In this document: piece by piece, positions 10,477-24,368 of the stretch
How positions within the stretch are numbered: position 1 is the stretch's first letter
Layout: every line of letters begins with the position of its first letter
NCBI GenBank assembly: GCA_028583415.1
Contig: CM053268.1
Location: 19,763,923-19,827,922 of the forward strand
Length of the DNA stretch: 64,000 nt
Reading direction: 5' to 3'
Origin: Protea cynaroides
Taxonomy: Eukaryota > Streptophyta > Magnoliopsida > Proteales > Proteaceae
Notes under the pieces: model-generated
What the model was told of the DNA's origin: nothing
Databases searched by the model: none
What the model saw: the letters and a program-made list of their open reading frames with translations, nothing else
Made by a program: the position numbers and the translations under genes

Positions 10477-13400
10477 CTACAATATAATGATTTAAAGCTT
10501 TTAAGCTCAGAGTACGCAGTAAAAGGCTAAAGCATTCATTAAAAATAATCTGAAAAAGTTAAAAGGAGCATAAATTAACAGAAGCAATTGTATAAAATAA
10601 AAAAAAGGGGGGGGACAGTTTTTCGTCACCCATATTCACCTTAGGATTTGGTGGGTTAGATCAGAATCCAAAAACAGTTTTGGTTGCAACGGCATATCTG
10701 GGAATTCGTTCTACAGAGGGGCAGGTCATTATCCTGTCCCCTGGCCTTCGTTCACATTCATCCAAGGTAGAGAAAACTTTCCCCAAAAAAATTATTCCCT
10801 TTTTTCATGAGGCTTTGGGAGCAATGGATAAAACTCTTCCTAAGGGCCTCTGATCAAATTACTACTAATCAACTCTTAATTTCCTTTTTATTATGCAAAT
10901 ACTTGAATAATCCATGAATGGGAGGGCTGTAAACACTAGACACAACGGCAAATGAATGATCTACCATTGCCACAACCCAGTTGGAAAAACTGCCATATTT
11001 TCAGCAATGGTACAATCATACAACACTGATCAGTCTATAGACCTAGGTGAAAGTCTAGAGAAATCCATTCAATCTTTACTGTAACAAAGTTTAGTGTTTC
11101 TTGCATTTCAACATGCTTTTGGGCCTTTGGCCCCTTTGGGAATTATAAGAGTCCATGGTATTCCCAAATTGGCAAAACATCTGCAGAAATGTCCTTAAAG
11201 TTATTGTACGAATTTCGTCTAGGAATTTCCCATCAGACGACCATAGACAAGCTTGCTCTACTTCTAGTATGAGGATCCAATGCATCCTAGCAGTACTAAG
11301 TTGACGCATTGTATTAAGTTCAAAATAAAAACTAGGAACCAAGCATTAATGAATGGTAAATGTTGTTTTAGATGTGCATGCCAGAAAAACCACTCCCAAG
11401 ATAAATGCATGTGGTCAGGGATTTATTCATTTATTTATTTTTATGTTTTCGACATTTTCTTACCAGGAATCCCGATACCTCTATAAATTGTTACTGTCTC
11501 CTCTCCAACCTAAGGGATTTAATGAAACCCACAATCATACTTCTTCAAAAACCAAACCAAATTCAAATGACGTTGTAAAAACTATCTTCCGGGTCACAAC
11601 TTTCTCACTAGTTCCCAGCCCCAAGCACGACAATTGCCTCCATTTTGTTGATACAGTAAACATAACTAATCAAATAGGATTTGCTTTAAGGAAAGGGTTT
11701 CGGTTTAATCTCTACGTTCTAATCAGTTGATTCTAAAAAATTAAGAGTAGGGAATCGCATTTGGTAAACCCAGTTGGATTCCAACTCCCACGGAGTAAAC
11801 CGGATTCAAAAAGACTTTAGAATCCAAAATTTTGGAGTATAAAAAACAAGCTTTTTTGTTTTGGAGCAACATTTTGGGAGGACAAAAAAAAAAAGGTAAA
11901 AAGGCTCTCCTTTCACACTCCTCTCTTCTTCACAAAACAAAAGCTTGACTGCCACAACCACCACCACCAACCACCACCACCACCGCCACCACCACCACCA
12001 CCACCACCCACCACCACCCACTGCTAGCACCAGCACTGCCACTACCACCCACCACTGCCACCACTGCCACCACCACCACCACCCACCACCAGTTTTCTAG
12101 ACTTCGATTGGTGAGATAGTGTGTTTATTAAACATGTTTCTATTCCAAAGATGCTCCGAAATCCATTCCAGAACTACGTTATCAAACATGTTTGTGCTCC
12201 CAAATAATCCTGGAGTAAAATCCTAACTCTGAACCAAAAGTAAGGAATCCAAAGCAGAAGCATTATCAAACAAGGCCTTAGCTTCTTAAAAGCAAGTTCA
12301 CTTCCAATAGAATCCAAGACGTGCTAAAGAGATGCCTGATGACTCGTCAATGCAAGGATTGTGCAACATAGGCCATGTTTTGGGGATATCCTCGGTAATC
12401 AGGACTTATATCTTGCCTGAGGGGTTAAGGGCTTGTTTGATAACAATCCAGATTCTGGATTCTATAAATTTTGACTCCCATGGAGCTATTTTGGAGTAGA
12501 ATCGTGTTTGGTAAACTCGTTTGGATTCGAGCTCCAGCGGAGTGAACCGGATTGAAACTGACTTCAAAACCCAAATTTTAAGAGTAAAAAAAAAAAGCTC
12601 TTTTTGTGTTGGAGCAAGTTTTGGGAGAACAAAAAAAGTTTAAAAAAAAAAAAAAAAAAAAAAGGCTCTCCTCTCTCACTTTCCTCTCTTCTTCACAAAA
12701 CAAAGGCTTGACCGCCACCACCACACCACCACCATCCCCACCCACAACCGACCACCCACCACCACCACCACCACCACCCACCACCCACTACCAATTTTCT
12801 AGACTTCGATTGGCGGGATAGTGTGTTTATCAAACATGTTTCTGTATTTATCAAACATGTTTCTGTTCCAAAGATGCTCGAGAATCCATTCTAGAACTGC
12901 ATTATCAAACATGCTTCGACTCCCAAATAATCCTAGAGTAGCCTAGAGTAAAATCCTTACTACAAACCAGAAATAAGGAATACAAAGCAGAAGTTTTTAT
13001 CAAACAGTGCCTAAGAGTTCCTCAAGGATTCCAGCCGTTAGAGCTTTCTTCTTCTTCTTGAAATATTTTTTCTTCATCATCATCAATAAATTGTATATTA
13101 TTCCAAAAAAAAAAAATCTGCATTACTCATATGAAGTTCCATGGGCTGCTGCTTGAATAATGTAGACTACTCTCAAACAAGAAGAATCCAGTTGGAGACT
13201 ACAAGATCACTGGTAGTATTGGACTCAGTAAGGCAGCTGTGGGCAGCAGTGATGTGCACAGCAGTGATTGGCAGTGCAGAGGTGCAGTGGCTAAAGTACA
13301 GTGAGGTACAGGTAGTATTTGGCAGTGCAGAGGTGCAGTGGCTGAGGTACAGTAAGTTTAAAGAGGCTGAGCATGTCTGACAGTGTTTGGCAGTGTTTGT

Positions 13401-16400
13401 TGATGATGCGGTAGTGACTGAAAGTAACAGACAGTGTTGGCAGTGAATTGGCAGTTTGGCAGTGATACAGATGTACCTAAGCATCGTATGAGCGTGACAG
13501 TGTATTACAGCATTAGACAGCATATGGCAGCTACGGGTGAAGTCTACATACCTTGGCATATTCATTTGAAAAATTCACGCAGATGTGACAACTTTGTGGT
13601 GAATTTGAGTAGGCCCCACAACAGAATTAGTAACACTGCATGAAAGTTGTAGGGCATCAAGTCAGCTTCGCCACGCAACTGGAATCACGTCGATCCGAGA
13701 GTCAGATGGCGAAGTTATGGCTGTTACCATGAAGGAGAGAGAAAAAGAAGCTAACCTGGAGAGGTTGGGCCAAGAGCACAGCGGCCGCACACAGCATGCA
13801 ACCACGGCCTCACACAGCATGCAGTGACTCATTGTGTACGTCAGAGGGTGGCCAAGCATACAAGAGCACATTGAGAGGATTGCCTGTGGGTGGAGAAAAG
13901 CTTGATGGAAGTGAGTTGGTCAGCTGGTAGTGTCTGGACCGAAGGGCAGACTTGTGCATGAGGTGCTGTTGTGAGGTAGAGAAAAGTATAGATGATGGCA
14001 CAAAATGTTCATCAAGAAGAAGAAGCCAAGTGGAAGACAGGATTGAGCAAGTTTCACCATACGATAGTACATTCTGTGATTTTTAGATTCACATCTGAAA
14101 GTTGAATTGTAAAGAGGTAAACATGAAAATTGTTGCTTATAGAGTTAGCTTGAGTGCTGATTTCGAATCAGGGTGATTGGATGTACGGATTGAGAGTTTG
14201 GCATAAACAAGCAGGAATGGTCTGTGTTCTGCAAGACTATCTTATCTACATACAGTAGGTTCAAGGCCATTTTACGATATGTTGCAAGCATTCTGGGTTG
14301 AAGCTCAAAACATAAGAAATATGGTGTTTTGAGTAAGCTTTAATATGCAACTGGAATCAGATCAATCCAATATTGGAATTGTAAGTTATAGATTGAACAA
14401 GCATGAAAAGTCTGTGTTCTACAGAGCTCTAGTTTACACCAACAGTAGGTTTGAGGCCATCTTCTGACCTGATAAAGACAATCTCGGTTGATGCTCAAAA
14501 CATAAATGTTGTGGGGATAGGAGTCAACTTTCATATGCCTCAAACACCAGATCAACCCAAGTTCATATGAGAGAGTTATGATAGTGAATGTGGATCTAGT
14601 GCAAGGTTGCCCAGAATTACAGTTTTGCACATGGCATGAATTAAAGGGAATTTAGAAGTGGCTTAATGGCAATTTCTCGAGAAACTCAAAACATGAAAGA
14701 TGTAGAGCTTAGATTCCTCTTTCATTTAGCACAAGTCTCAAGTCATTCCGACATCATATGAGAGAGATATATCCGTTTTTCCTCATGATGCAAGAAGATG
14801 GTTGAACCGCAAGGTCCAACCAGGGACGAAAATGAGACTCGTTTTTTGGGCTTTTAAAATTGGGATTTGGAGAAAAATGGGAGAGGAACCCATTTGTCTT
14901 GACTCTTGATAAAGGAATAGAGGAGAAAGAGTGAAAAAGTTTCCCATCTCCCAGCCCTAAAAGAGCAATCTCTCCTATGCATTGACTCCATTGATTGCTA
15001 ATAAGAAATTGTTGAAGACTTGAAGCATCAAGTGCATGAAACAAAAAGGTTTGAGAAATTGAGAAGAATAAAAAGGAAATTTAGATTTTTTTTTCACTGA
15101 GATTCGAAATGTAGAATAGTGATAAAAGAGAAAGGAAGGGAAAGAAAGAGTGAGACTCCCTACCTCCAAGCTCTTGATTGTATATCTATCCAAAGCATTG
15201 AAGACCTAGTAAAGGTTTGAAAGGAATGAGAAAAAAGTGAGAAGAAAAGAGAAGCTGAATAAAAGTGAAAGAAAGCAAGAAAGCAGGAGGGCATCATTGT
15301 TTGGAGACATCCAAGCCATAGCTACTCCAGCGGAAGGAGTGCATCATTGTTTCTGTAAAGGACTGCATCATTGTTTGGCGTAATAAGGTGTGTTTTGAGG
15401 ATGTGAGACCGTCTGTATAGGGTGTACTCCGTCAGCAGGAAGTGGATATGAAGGAGGTGTCCATCAGAGTGCCTGCTACGATCACTTCCATTGCAGATTG
15501 GCTGTTTGTGAATCGGTTCCATATCAGAACCAGGGCGCATAAAGCTACCAAGGTAAACCAGATCCAACGGATTAAACCTTTTGGCAACTGGGTAAAGCCC
15601 AACATGGATGGCAGTTCATTAAGGAATCCTGGGCATTCTAGGGCTGGCAGGGTCTTCGAAACTCTTCGGGACTGTCTCTCATTGCTTTGCATCATTTCTG
15701 GGTGTCTCGAAAAAACTATATTGCGGAGTTAAAGTGGTGATGATTGGTTTTCGATTGGCTATGGAACAAGGGCTATCTTGCCTATGGATAGAAAGGGACT
15801 CGGCTGCAGTTGTTGAGGGATTGCTTAGGTGTTCCCTGGAGCATAGTTGTCAAGGCGACAAGGCGATCCAAGGCGTTTGGGGCCATCCTGGGCGCCTAGG
15901 CGACCAAGGCGTTCCCAGTGCATTTTTTTATTTCTAAAATATTAATGTTTATATATATGCAACATTCTACATAAATAATCAACATTTAAGACATAACTTA
16001 ATTAATATGTGGTGTGGACCCAATTTTACTAATGTACACTAAGACCTGGGATTGTGTCTAGAGTTAAGTAAACAATTATTTATGACTAACATTTGCGTAC
16101 TTTTAACGAATTTGATCGGAGCGTAACTCCTTTAATATAGTTCGGATTCAAGTAATCTCGAATTCGTTGCAAAGCTAGCATAATCAGCTTTCCAACAAAT
16201 CCGAGATTGCTTGAATCCAAATTATAATGAAGGAGTTACACTCTGGTCAAACCTTGTTCGGAATACGGGATGTTGTTTAAAGTCGGTCTGAATGTAAATT
16301 ATTTTTTGGGCATCAAAGCAAAAGATTATTTTGGCGCACTCTTGGTTTTTAGTGATGATTTATTATAATAAGATTTATAGAATTTTTATATTTAAAAAAA

Positions 16401-18066
16401 AGCCTAGCATTTAAAAGTTGAAAATCGCCCTCGCACCCAAAAATATGGTTTTTGTTCTTGAACATGGGGGTTGATTTTTTTTCCTTCTGGAATTTGAATT
16501 TTAGACTATTTTTATTGGATTCAAATAGGGGGGTATTTGCTTATTTATGAATAATATCTTAAGTAATTTCATTTACTTAAATGATATTAGTCATAAATAA
16601 GTACTGCCTGATAAATGTTGTTCCTGTCTGGCCTGGGCGACCGCCTTTCTCATGTACACAAGGCGCCCTGGCGCCCAGGCCTGTACAAACCGCCCGGACG
16701 CCCAGGCGTCGCCTAGGCGACGCCTTGGCAACTATGCCCTGGAGATGTTGGCAAGAGTGGCTCTCCTATCTCACTTTCTAGATTAGATCCAGTGGCGAAT
16801 AACGCATTGTTTTCGTGAAGTTAATGTGGTGGCCAATGGACTGTCAAGATCGGCTGCTCAGTCCCAGTCCTCCAATGTTTGGAACAATGCGCCTCAGTTT
16901 GTTCTTAGCGAGGTCAGTTGGGATGCTCAAGATCGGCCTGGTTTCAGATTTGCTAAGGTTGGGGTTCCCTCTATGCTGATGGCCATGCCGAAGGTGGAGC
17001 AGGTTCCCTGTTTTTTCTTAGGTCCCTTATTCTCCTTGTAACCGTATTTTTTTCCATTTCAATATATTATTTCTCTGATCTTTAGCAAAAAAAAAGGTTT
17101 GAAACTCCAATTGAGGAAAAGAATTAAAAACTCAAATAACAAGATAAACCCAGAGATTAAAATTCCTGAATATCCTAATAGGTTGACACAAGAGTTGGAT
17201 TGGTTTTTAGAAACCATCCAACAGAGCTAGCAATTGGCTTTTGTTTATAAATTTCTGAAATTGGATATAGCGGGTGGTAGTTACAGGTCACAATTGGTTT
17301 TCATTGAAAGATCGTCAGCAGGGTTGGAATTAACTGAAGATATTCTAAAAGAGATCGACTACCCCTATGGCCAATACCAAACCCAGTTAACGATGGAAGA
17401 GGTTGAGCAACAACAACAAAGCCTAATCTCAACTAAATGGGGTCGGCTACATGGATTCTGTCCGTCAATCAGCTCTGTTCGATGTCATACTAAAAGCAAA
17501 GCCTAAGCTATACATGTCTTTTTTCACCACTTCCCCTAGAGTCATCTTAGGTCTACCCATAGCTCTTTTAGACCCTTCAATCTGAATCAAATCACCCATC
17601 CGTACGGGAGTATTTAACGGCCTCTGTTGAACATAGCCATACCATCTCAAACGACTTTCTCGCAGTTTATCATGTATCGACCTACTCCTAAATCAGCTCT
17701 AATACGATGATTCCTTACCTTATCCTTCCTAGTTTTGCCACACATCCATCTTAACATCCTCATCTCATCTACACTAAGTTTAAAAATATGATGCTTCTTA
17801 ATTGCCCAACATTCTGCACCATACATCATAGCCAATCAAATGATTGTCCTATAGAATTTTCCTTTATGTTTTAAAGGAATCCACCGATCACACAACACTC
17901 CAGACGCACTTCTCTACTTCATCCATCCTATTTTAATCCTCTGTGAAACATCATCGTCTATATCATCTTCTTTGTTTATGATTGAACCTAGATACCTAAA
18001 ATGAATATTTTGTTGTATCTCCCTCTCAAGAATGTTCAACACCTTCTTGTAAGCGAAAATAATATA

Positions 18067-18132
<66 letters not shown>

Positions 18133-21100
18133 AATATAAAAAGAAAACCCTAACAAGAAGTAAAGGCGAAGAAACAAGGGAAAAAAAAGATGAGGGAAGA
18201 AAGAGGAGAATTATAGGAAATCACCAAAGGGGAGGAATTGAGGAGGAATTGATCCAAGGAGATTGACAGAAAGATAAAGAATAGTAGTATTCAGAACCCA
18301 CAACCTGTGAGGAAACATCTAAAATTTCATTTCTTACTCAATTTGTCCAATCTCAATCGAGAGGCTACATATATAGATTCTTCAAAAACCCAAATCAACT
18401 CCAATAAGGAAACTTGAAAATGACTTAAACAAAGAAACTGGAAAATAGACTCTCCTACATATCTTAACTTGCATAATATAAAATAAAATAAAATATGATA
18501 AAGAATAAACCCAAACAAATTATAATGAAACCCACTAAGTATTCCTTTTCAACCAAAATCCAAGTTTGGATCCAATTCTTCTCAATCTGGGTTTCCAGAA
18601 TGGGTCATGCCGGTCTAGCCATGATAATGCTACTCCATCAATTTTATTATGGATAACAAGCCCTTCTTTCTTTTGGCTTTGACGATCCTTCACCAACCAG
18701 TCCCTGAAGAACTAACCATCTATCGTATGTGAGAAGGCTTTAGGGTGCATAAATTTCTATCATGATCAACGACACCCTTTCGTACTTCCAACCACTGTTG
18801 GCCAACTTCAATAATGCATTTTGAAGAATAAAACACTTGAAAAAAGCATCATCAAAGTATTGAAAAATTGGAAGTTCGATAAAAATGTCACCTTCAGATT
18901 CAATGATGGTCTCATTTGTCTTAGACAACATCTCCACCACGGACTACGAAAAGAAATTTTCAGTTCGCCCTTCACCTATGAATAAAACAGCTATTCTTTT
19001 ATTGGGAAAGTGAATTCTAGCCTTGAAAACATAGGAATCCATGGCTAGGGCTAGGTTAGGAACACAAACAAAATTAATGCAGTCTGAGAACCCAAAGAGT
19101 TACGAATCTTAGATGTAGACAGGTTCCCAGGTAGATTAATGTATGCGACAGTCACATAATGGGCAGAAAAATAGCAACCGAATCAACAAATAAGCTAAAA
19201 ATAGGTATTTCTGTCTAGTTAACAGGTCATAGATTTATGCAGAATTTCAGTACTGTTTATAATAATCAGTTGCAGGAGAACTCCTTTATGTTTGCAGCTA
19301 TTCTGATCTTGACAGTTTTAACTCCCAACAGGTGCTGCAGAAACAGAGACTGAAGAGAAAGAATGGAAAGGAAGGGAGGGGGATCAAAGGGAGGTTAGAA
19401 GAGGGAGAAAATAGAAGAAACCTGCTAACAAGATGTCGCAAGAAAAAGGAGAGGCAAAAGAGATAGCAGGGAGAGAGACAGTAGAAGAAAAGAAATTGTA
19501 CGGAGAGACATAACTCAGAATCGATATCCATGGCTATTCAAAGCTCTTTCTTGCTTCCTTTTACAAACTGAAAGAAGCTTCTATTTATAGGCATTGGAGG
19601 CCCAGCACCCGTTCCACAACATGGATCATTTCCCTGGCTTTTCATGAATCTTTTTTTTTCCTTCCCTAAAGAATAGGTGGCAATAATAAAGCAAACCTTT
19701 CAAAGAGTAATCCACCACAAGCTGCCAAAGCAACCCTCAGTCAATCATCAATCTCCAGCCCAAAGATGACCGGTACAAAACTGGGGAGAGGAGTCAAACC
19801 CAATCTTCAAACAAAAGAAAAACTGGTTTTCATTCAAATCGATGGGGGTTGTTTACAAGCTCGTAAATAAAAGAGGAAGTAGACGTCTAGTCAAGATAGA
19901 CTTCCTAATAAGTAAAACCATAAATAATAAAATAAAGACTTCTAAAGACAATAAAAGATACAATAAACCTGACTTGCTGCCAGAACTAGGCCCCACACCT
20001 AATGCCAGGTATCTAAAACAATTTAAGAAAAATAACTTCCTAACTAATAGCTAATAAGACCCACTACTAATAACTATTTAATTAAAATACTGATTTCGTA
20101 TTAGAGCTGATCTGGGAGTAGCACCAATATATGATAAACTACGAGAAAGCAGTTTGAGATGGTATTGTTATGTTCAACAGAGGCCGTTAGATGCTCCTGT
20201 ACGGAGAAGTGATTTGATTCAGATTGAAGGATCTGAAAGAACTAGGGCAGACCTAAGATGACTCAAGGGGAGTGGTGAAGAAAGACATGTATAGCTTATG
20301 CCTTATTTCAAGTATGACATCGAACAGAACTGATTGTAGGACAAGAATCCATGTAGCCAATCCCATTTGGTTGGGATAAGGCTTTGTTGTTGTTGTTGTA
20401 CTAATTTCGTACACCCTTTTACCTCCCCCCCACCACCCCAAAAAAAAAAAAAAAAAAGAACACTTTTGGGACATAATAATTCAGGTTAGTACAATTGAAA
20501 CCCACCCCATAGGTACTAAACAGAACAAATTTTGGACTGGGCCTGCATTATGGACATGTTCTCATTGCTATTCACTGTCATCAGTGAGTCTTTTTCATTA
20601 TTCATGGCTCAATATTCTTTATCCTTGGTGACACAGGTTCCGTAGTATTTCTATCTTCTAATCCCCCACCCCTTTTTAAATGAAAAGGGCGTCCCAGTGC
20701 ACGAGGCTCCTGCTACTGCAGGGTCTGGGGAAGGGCAGAATGTACGTAGCCTTACCCCCTTTTTTTAAATGATAACCCAAATAATTTCTCTTCCTTGAAT
20801 ATTTCCTAACCCTATTAGCAACTTTTGTCAGACCTATCCTGCATCACTGAACACCAAGTTTTTATCTTGATTCCGCTGTGATTACACAAAAGGAACACCT
20901 TCGTAATTGATCAGAGTTCATCATTTATGACTTGCAGATAAGGTTACGGTGCAATTTTTGTACTCACACATTACAGCTTTCTAAATTAAAATAAAAATTC
21001 TGATTAACCATCTCTTCCCTTCTTACCCTGGCACCCCAATAGAAGATATATTCGTTAGGGTCTTCCCAGTAATTACTAAAGGCTATGAATGTGCATGTCC

Positions 21101-24100
21101 TTGTATTGCTTCGTGTTCTGTTTTCTCTATTAGATTATCAAAAGATAAAGGCTTAAAAATAGAAATTGGGAAATTCCTGCAGAGAGAAAAAAAAAAGTTC
21201 CTTTTTTTTTTGAACTTTTTTTTTTGGGAGGTGGTGGGTGGAGGTGTAGAAGGGAAAGGCAGACAAGTAAAACCCAGACAGTATGTTATAAATAATAATG
21301 AAATTGAACCAATGCACATACCTTTGGCATTCTAAGCAGAGGGTAGTGAAGCAAGCTGGACAACTAAGGACAGCATCAGAAGTACGACCTTTCCTTTTCT
21401 TATTAACCCACAACTCATCTTTTTCATCAAGATCCGAATCATAGAATTCTGGCTTAACAGAGTAGTCTATTTCATCATCATCAGAAACTGAGAACAACAC
21501 AAACAAACCATAGTTAAAGTTAACTTCAATATCAGCAGTAAACAAATAAAGGAACTCATAAATTCTACAAACAAACACGAGATTAATCAACAGCTCACAG
21601 CTCATATTGAGCAGTGACTTTGAAACTCATATATTCCTAAACAATGACATCAATATGGAGATTCAGTCTCGTCTATCAAATAGGGTCAGCTCTTTACCTA
21701 TGAGTTACCTCGTTAAGTCTGACTCAAAAACTATCACTTAAAGTTGGTGATAATTCTGGGAGAGGTTGGGTTTAGTCTGTTGTCAGGTTGCCTTTTTATG
21801 TTCAGTTTGGCTCTTGGTGGAGAGGCATATTTTCCCCCGATCATGTTCCTTTTCATTTGTCTTGCTTCGGAAACTTCATCCCCTGTCTCACTTCTTTATT
21901 TCTTGCATGCATAACTACTTCTAAATAAAATTCTTACTTGTGAAAAAATAAATAAATAAATAAATAAATAAAATAAAATAAAATAAACTAAAAAAAGAAA
22001 GAAAGAAAAGAAAGGTACAACAATGGCTTTGAGCTCTCTAGTTCACCACGGTTTGATAGTCTGAATATACTAGAGAACTTGAGTTGAAAAACAAAGTAAA
22101 GCAATGCAGAAAAAGATAGCCCGTTATAACCATTGACCAAGTTTCAATCCCGCACAGGGTTTTATACTTTTATTTATCATCGCCATCTGTATATCAGGCT
22201 CGTAGCTCCAAGTGGGTGTATACATTATTTAGACTTAAAACACCAGCAGTACTTACCTAAATCCCCAAGTGAAGTTCACTCCAGGTACCATAAAACATTG
22301 CAAGGCAAAAAAATTAGATTTCCTTCAGACTGGGATAAAAACCTTTTTATTATGTCAAGGCATGCAACATTTATTGAATGCTAAAGACTGTAAATGCTGC
22401 CCCTACTGGTTTGCAGCTCCTTTTGAACCCCCAAAAAGAGTATGGTCAGAAATTACAAATGGCTTCATTCACGATCTTCCACCTTCACAAGACCATGATG
22501 TTATAATGGTTAATGGCCAATCTCTTATCCAAGCACATTTATTTTTCATCACACCAAACATAGCTGTTGCACATGTTTGTCTATTTATTGATCATGTTTT
22601 TAAATTACATGGCTCCATAGTAAGTGCCAGGTTCCAGCCAAAGATTTAAATTCGGTTCTCGACCCCGTCTTGACATGGTCAAATGTCAATAACCGAGAAT
22701 CTCAAGAATCTCGAGATCTCGGTCAAGATCTTGCTGAGAACATGCATTTTTTTTTTCCTGAATGCTTTGAATGTGAGTCTCAGGTTTAAATGGCCATTTT
22801 AAAACCTGCTACTTCAAGGAAACCCTCTTTAGCCTAAATAAACACATTTACACCATAAATTGGCAAAAATAATCACATAGTGGTATTTAGAAAAAATTAT
22901 GACACATAGTGGTATTTTGCTCACAGAAACAACACTCAGCACTTATTTATGACTAATATCATTTAAGCAAATATTAAGATATTATTTATAAATAAGCAAA
23001 CAACCCCATTTGAATCCAATAAAAATATTTTAAAATTCAAATTCCAGAGGATAAAATGTCAACCTTCCAGCTCAAGAACAAAAACCGCATTCCCAGTTGT
23101 GAGGGTGATTTTCAACTTTCAACTTTCAAACGCTAGGGTTTTTCTACAATCTAAATATTTCATAAGTCTTATTATATAAACACCACTAAAAACCAAAACA
23201 GTGCCAAAATAATCATTTATTTTGCTGCCTAAAAAATTATTTCCATTCAGACGATTTTAAACAACATTCGTATACTCCAAACAAAGTTTGACTAGAGCGT
23301 AATTACTTCAATAAAACTTAGATTTAAGCAATGTCAGATTTGTTGGAAAGCTAGCATAACCAGCTTGTCAACAAATCCAAGATTACTTGAATCCGAGTTA
23401 TATTGAAGGAGTTATGTTCTAGTCAAACCCTGTTTAGAATATATAAATGTTGTTTATGAATGGAAATAATTTTTAAGGCATCAAGACAAATGATTATTTT
23501 GGCGCTCTTCTGGTTTTTGTGATGTTTTACTATAATAAGATTTATGAAACTTTTCGATTGTAGAAAAGTCCAAGCATTTGGATGTTGAAAATCACCCCAA
23601 CCGAAATGCAGTTTTGTTCTTGAATTGGAGGGTTGACTTTTTATCCTTTTGGAATATGAATTTTAGACTTTTATTGGATTTAAATAGGGAGTGCTTGCTT
23701 ATTTATGAATAATATCTTAAGTAAATGAAATATAAAAGTTAAAAACATTTACTTAAATGATATTACTCATAAATAAGTGTGGAGTGTTATAAACTATTCC
23801 CTGAACCATTCTGTGTAGGTCATCAAACCTTAGTGTGGTACAAAACAAAACAAAACAAAAAAAAATTCAAATTTAAGTCAGTAAAAACAGTTCTCAGTCA
23901 AAATTTTGACCAAAATCTCGAGATTTCTCGAGATTTCTCGAGATTTTCGACTAAGACATTGTAGACTATGTCTCATGTCTCATCTCCCCTCGAGCCGATC
24001 AAGATCACCAAGAATTTCAAAATCTCGATGAGATTTCACCGAGAAAATTAGAACCTATGGTTCTAGCCTTCACAAGCATTTTCTTTGGCAAGAACCATTC

Positions 24101-24325
24101 TGCTCACAAAGAAATAATGAAGCATCAGCTCAACATACAACCATCAAACTGGGAGACAAGCAAACGTTGTTATTTGTTAACCAATGTTTAGAAAACTATT
24201 TGCGATGCTTAATTGGAGCCAAGACAAGAGATTTGGAAAAGTGGCTTAACATGGCTCAATAATGGTACAATACAACAAAACAATCCGCCATAGGTTCATA
24301 GTAAGTACTAGGATCCAGCCTTTAT

Positions 24326-24368
<43 letters not shown>

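Noticed and set aside
11806..12821. Gly/Trp-rich or Pro-rich frames over CCA tracts
   Set aside because: They come from (CCA)n/(TGG)n microsatellites inside two copies of a MITE.
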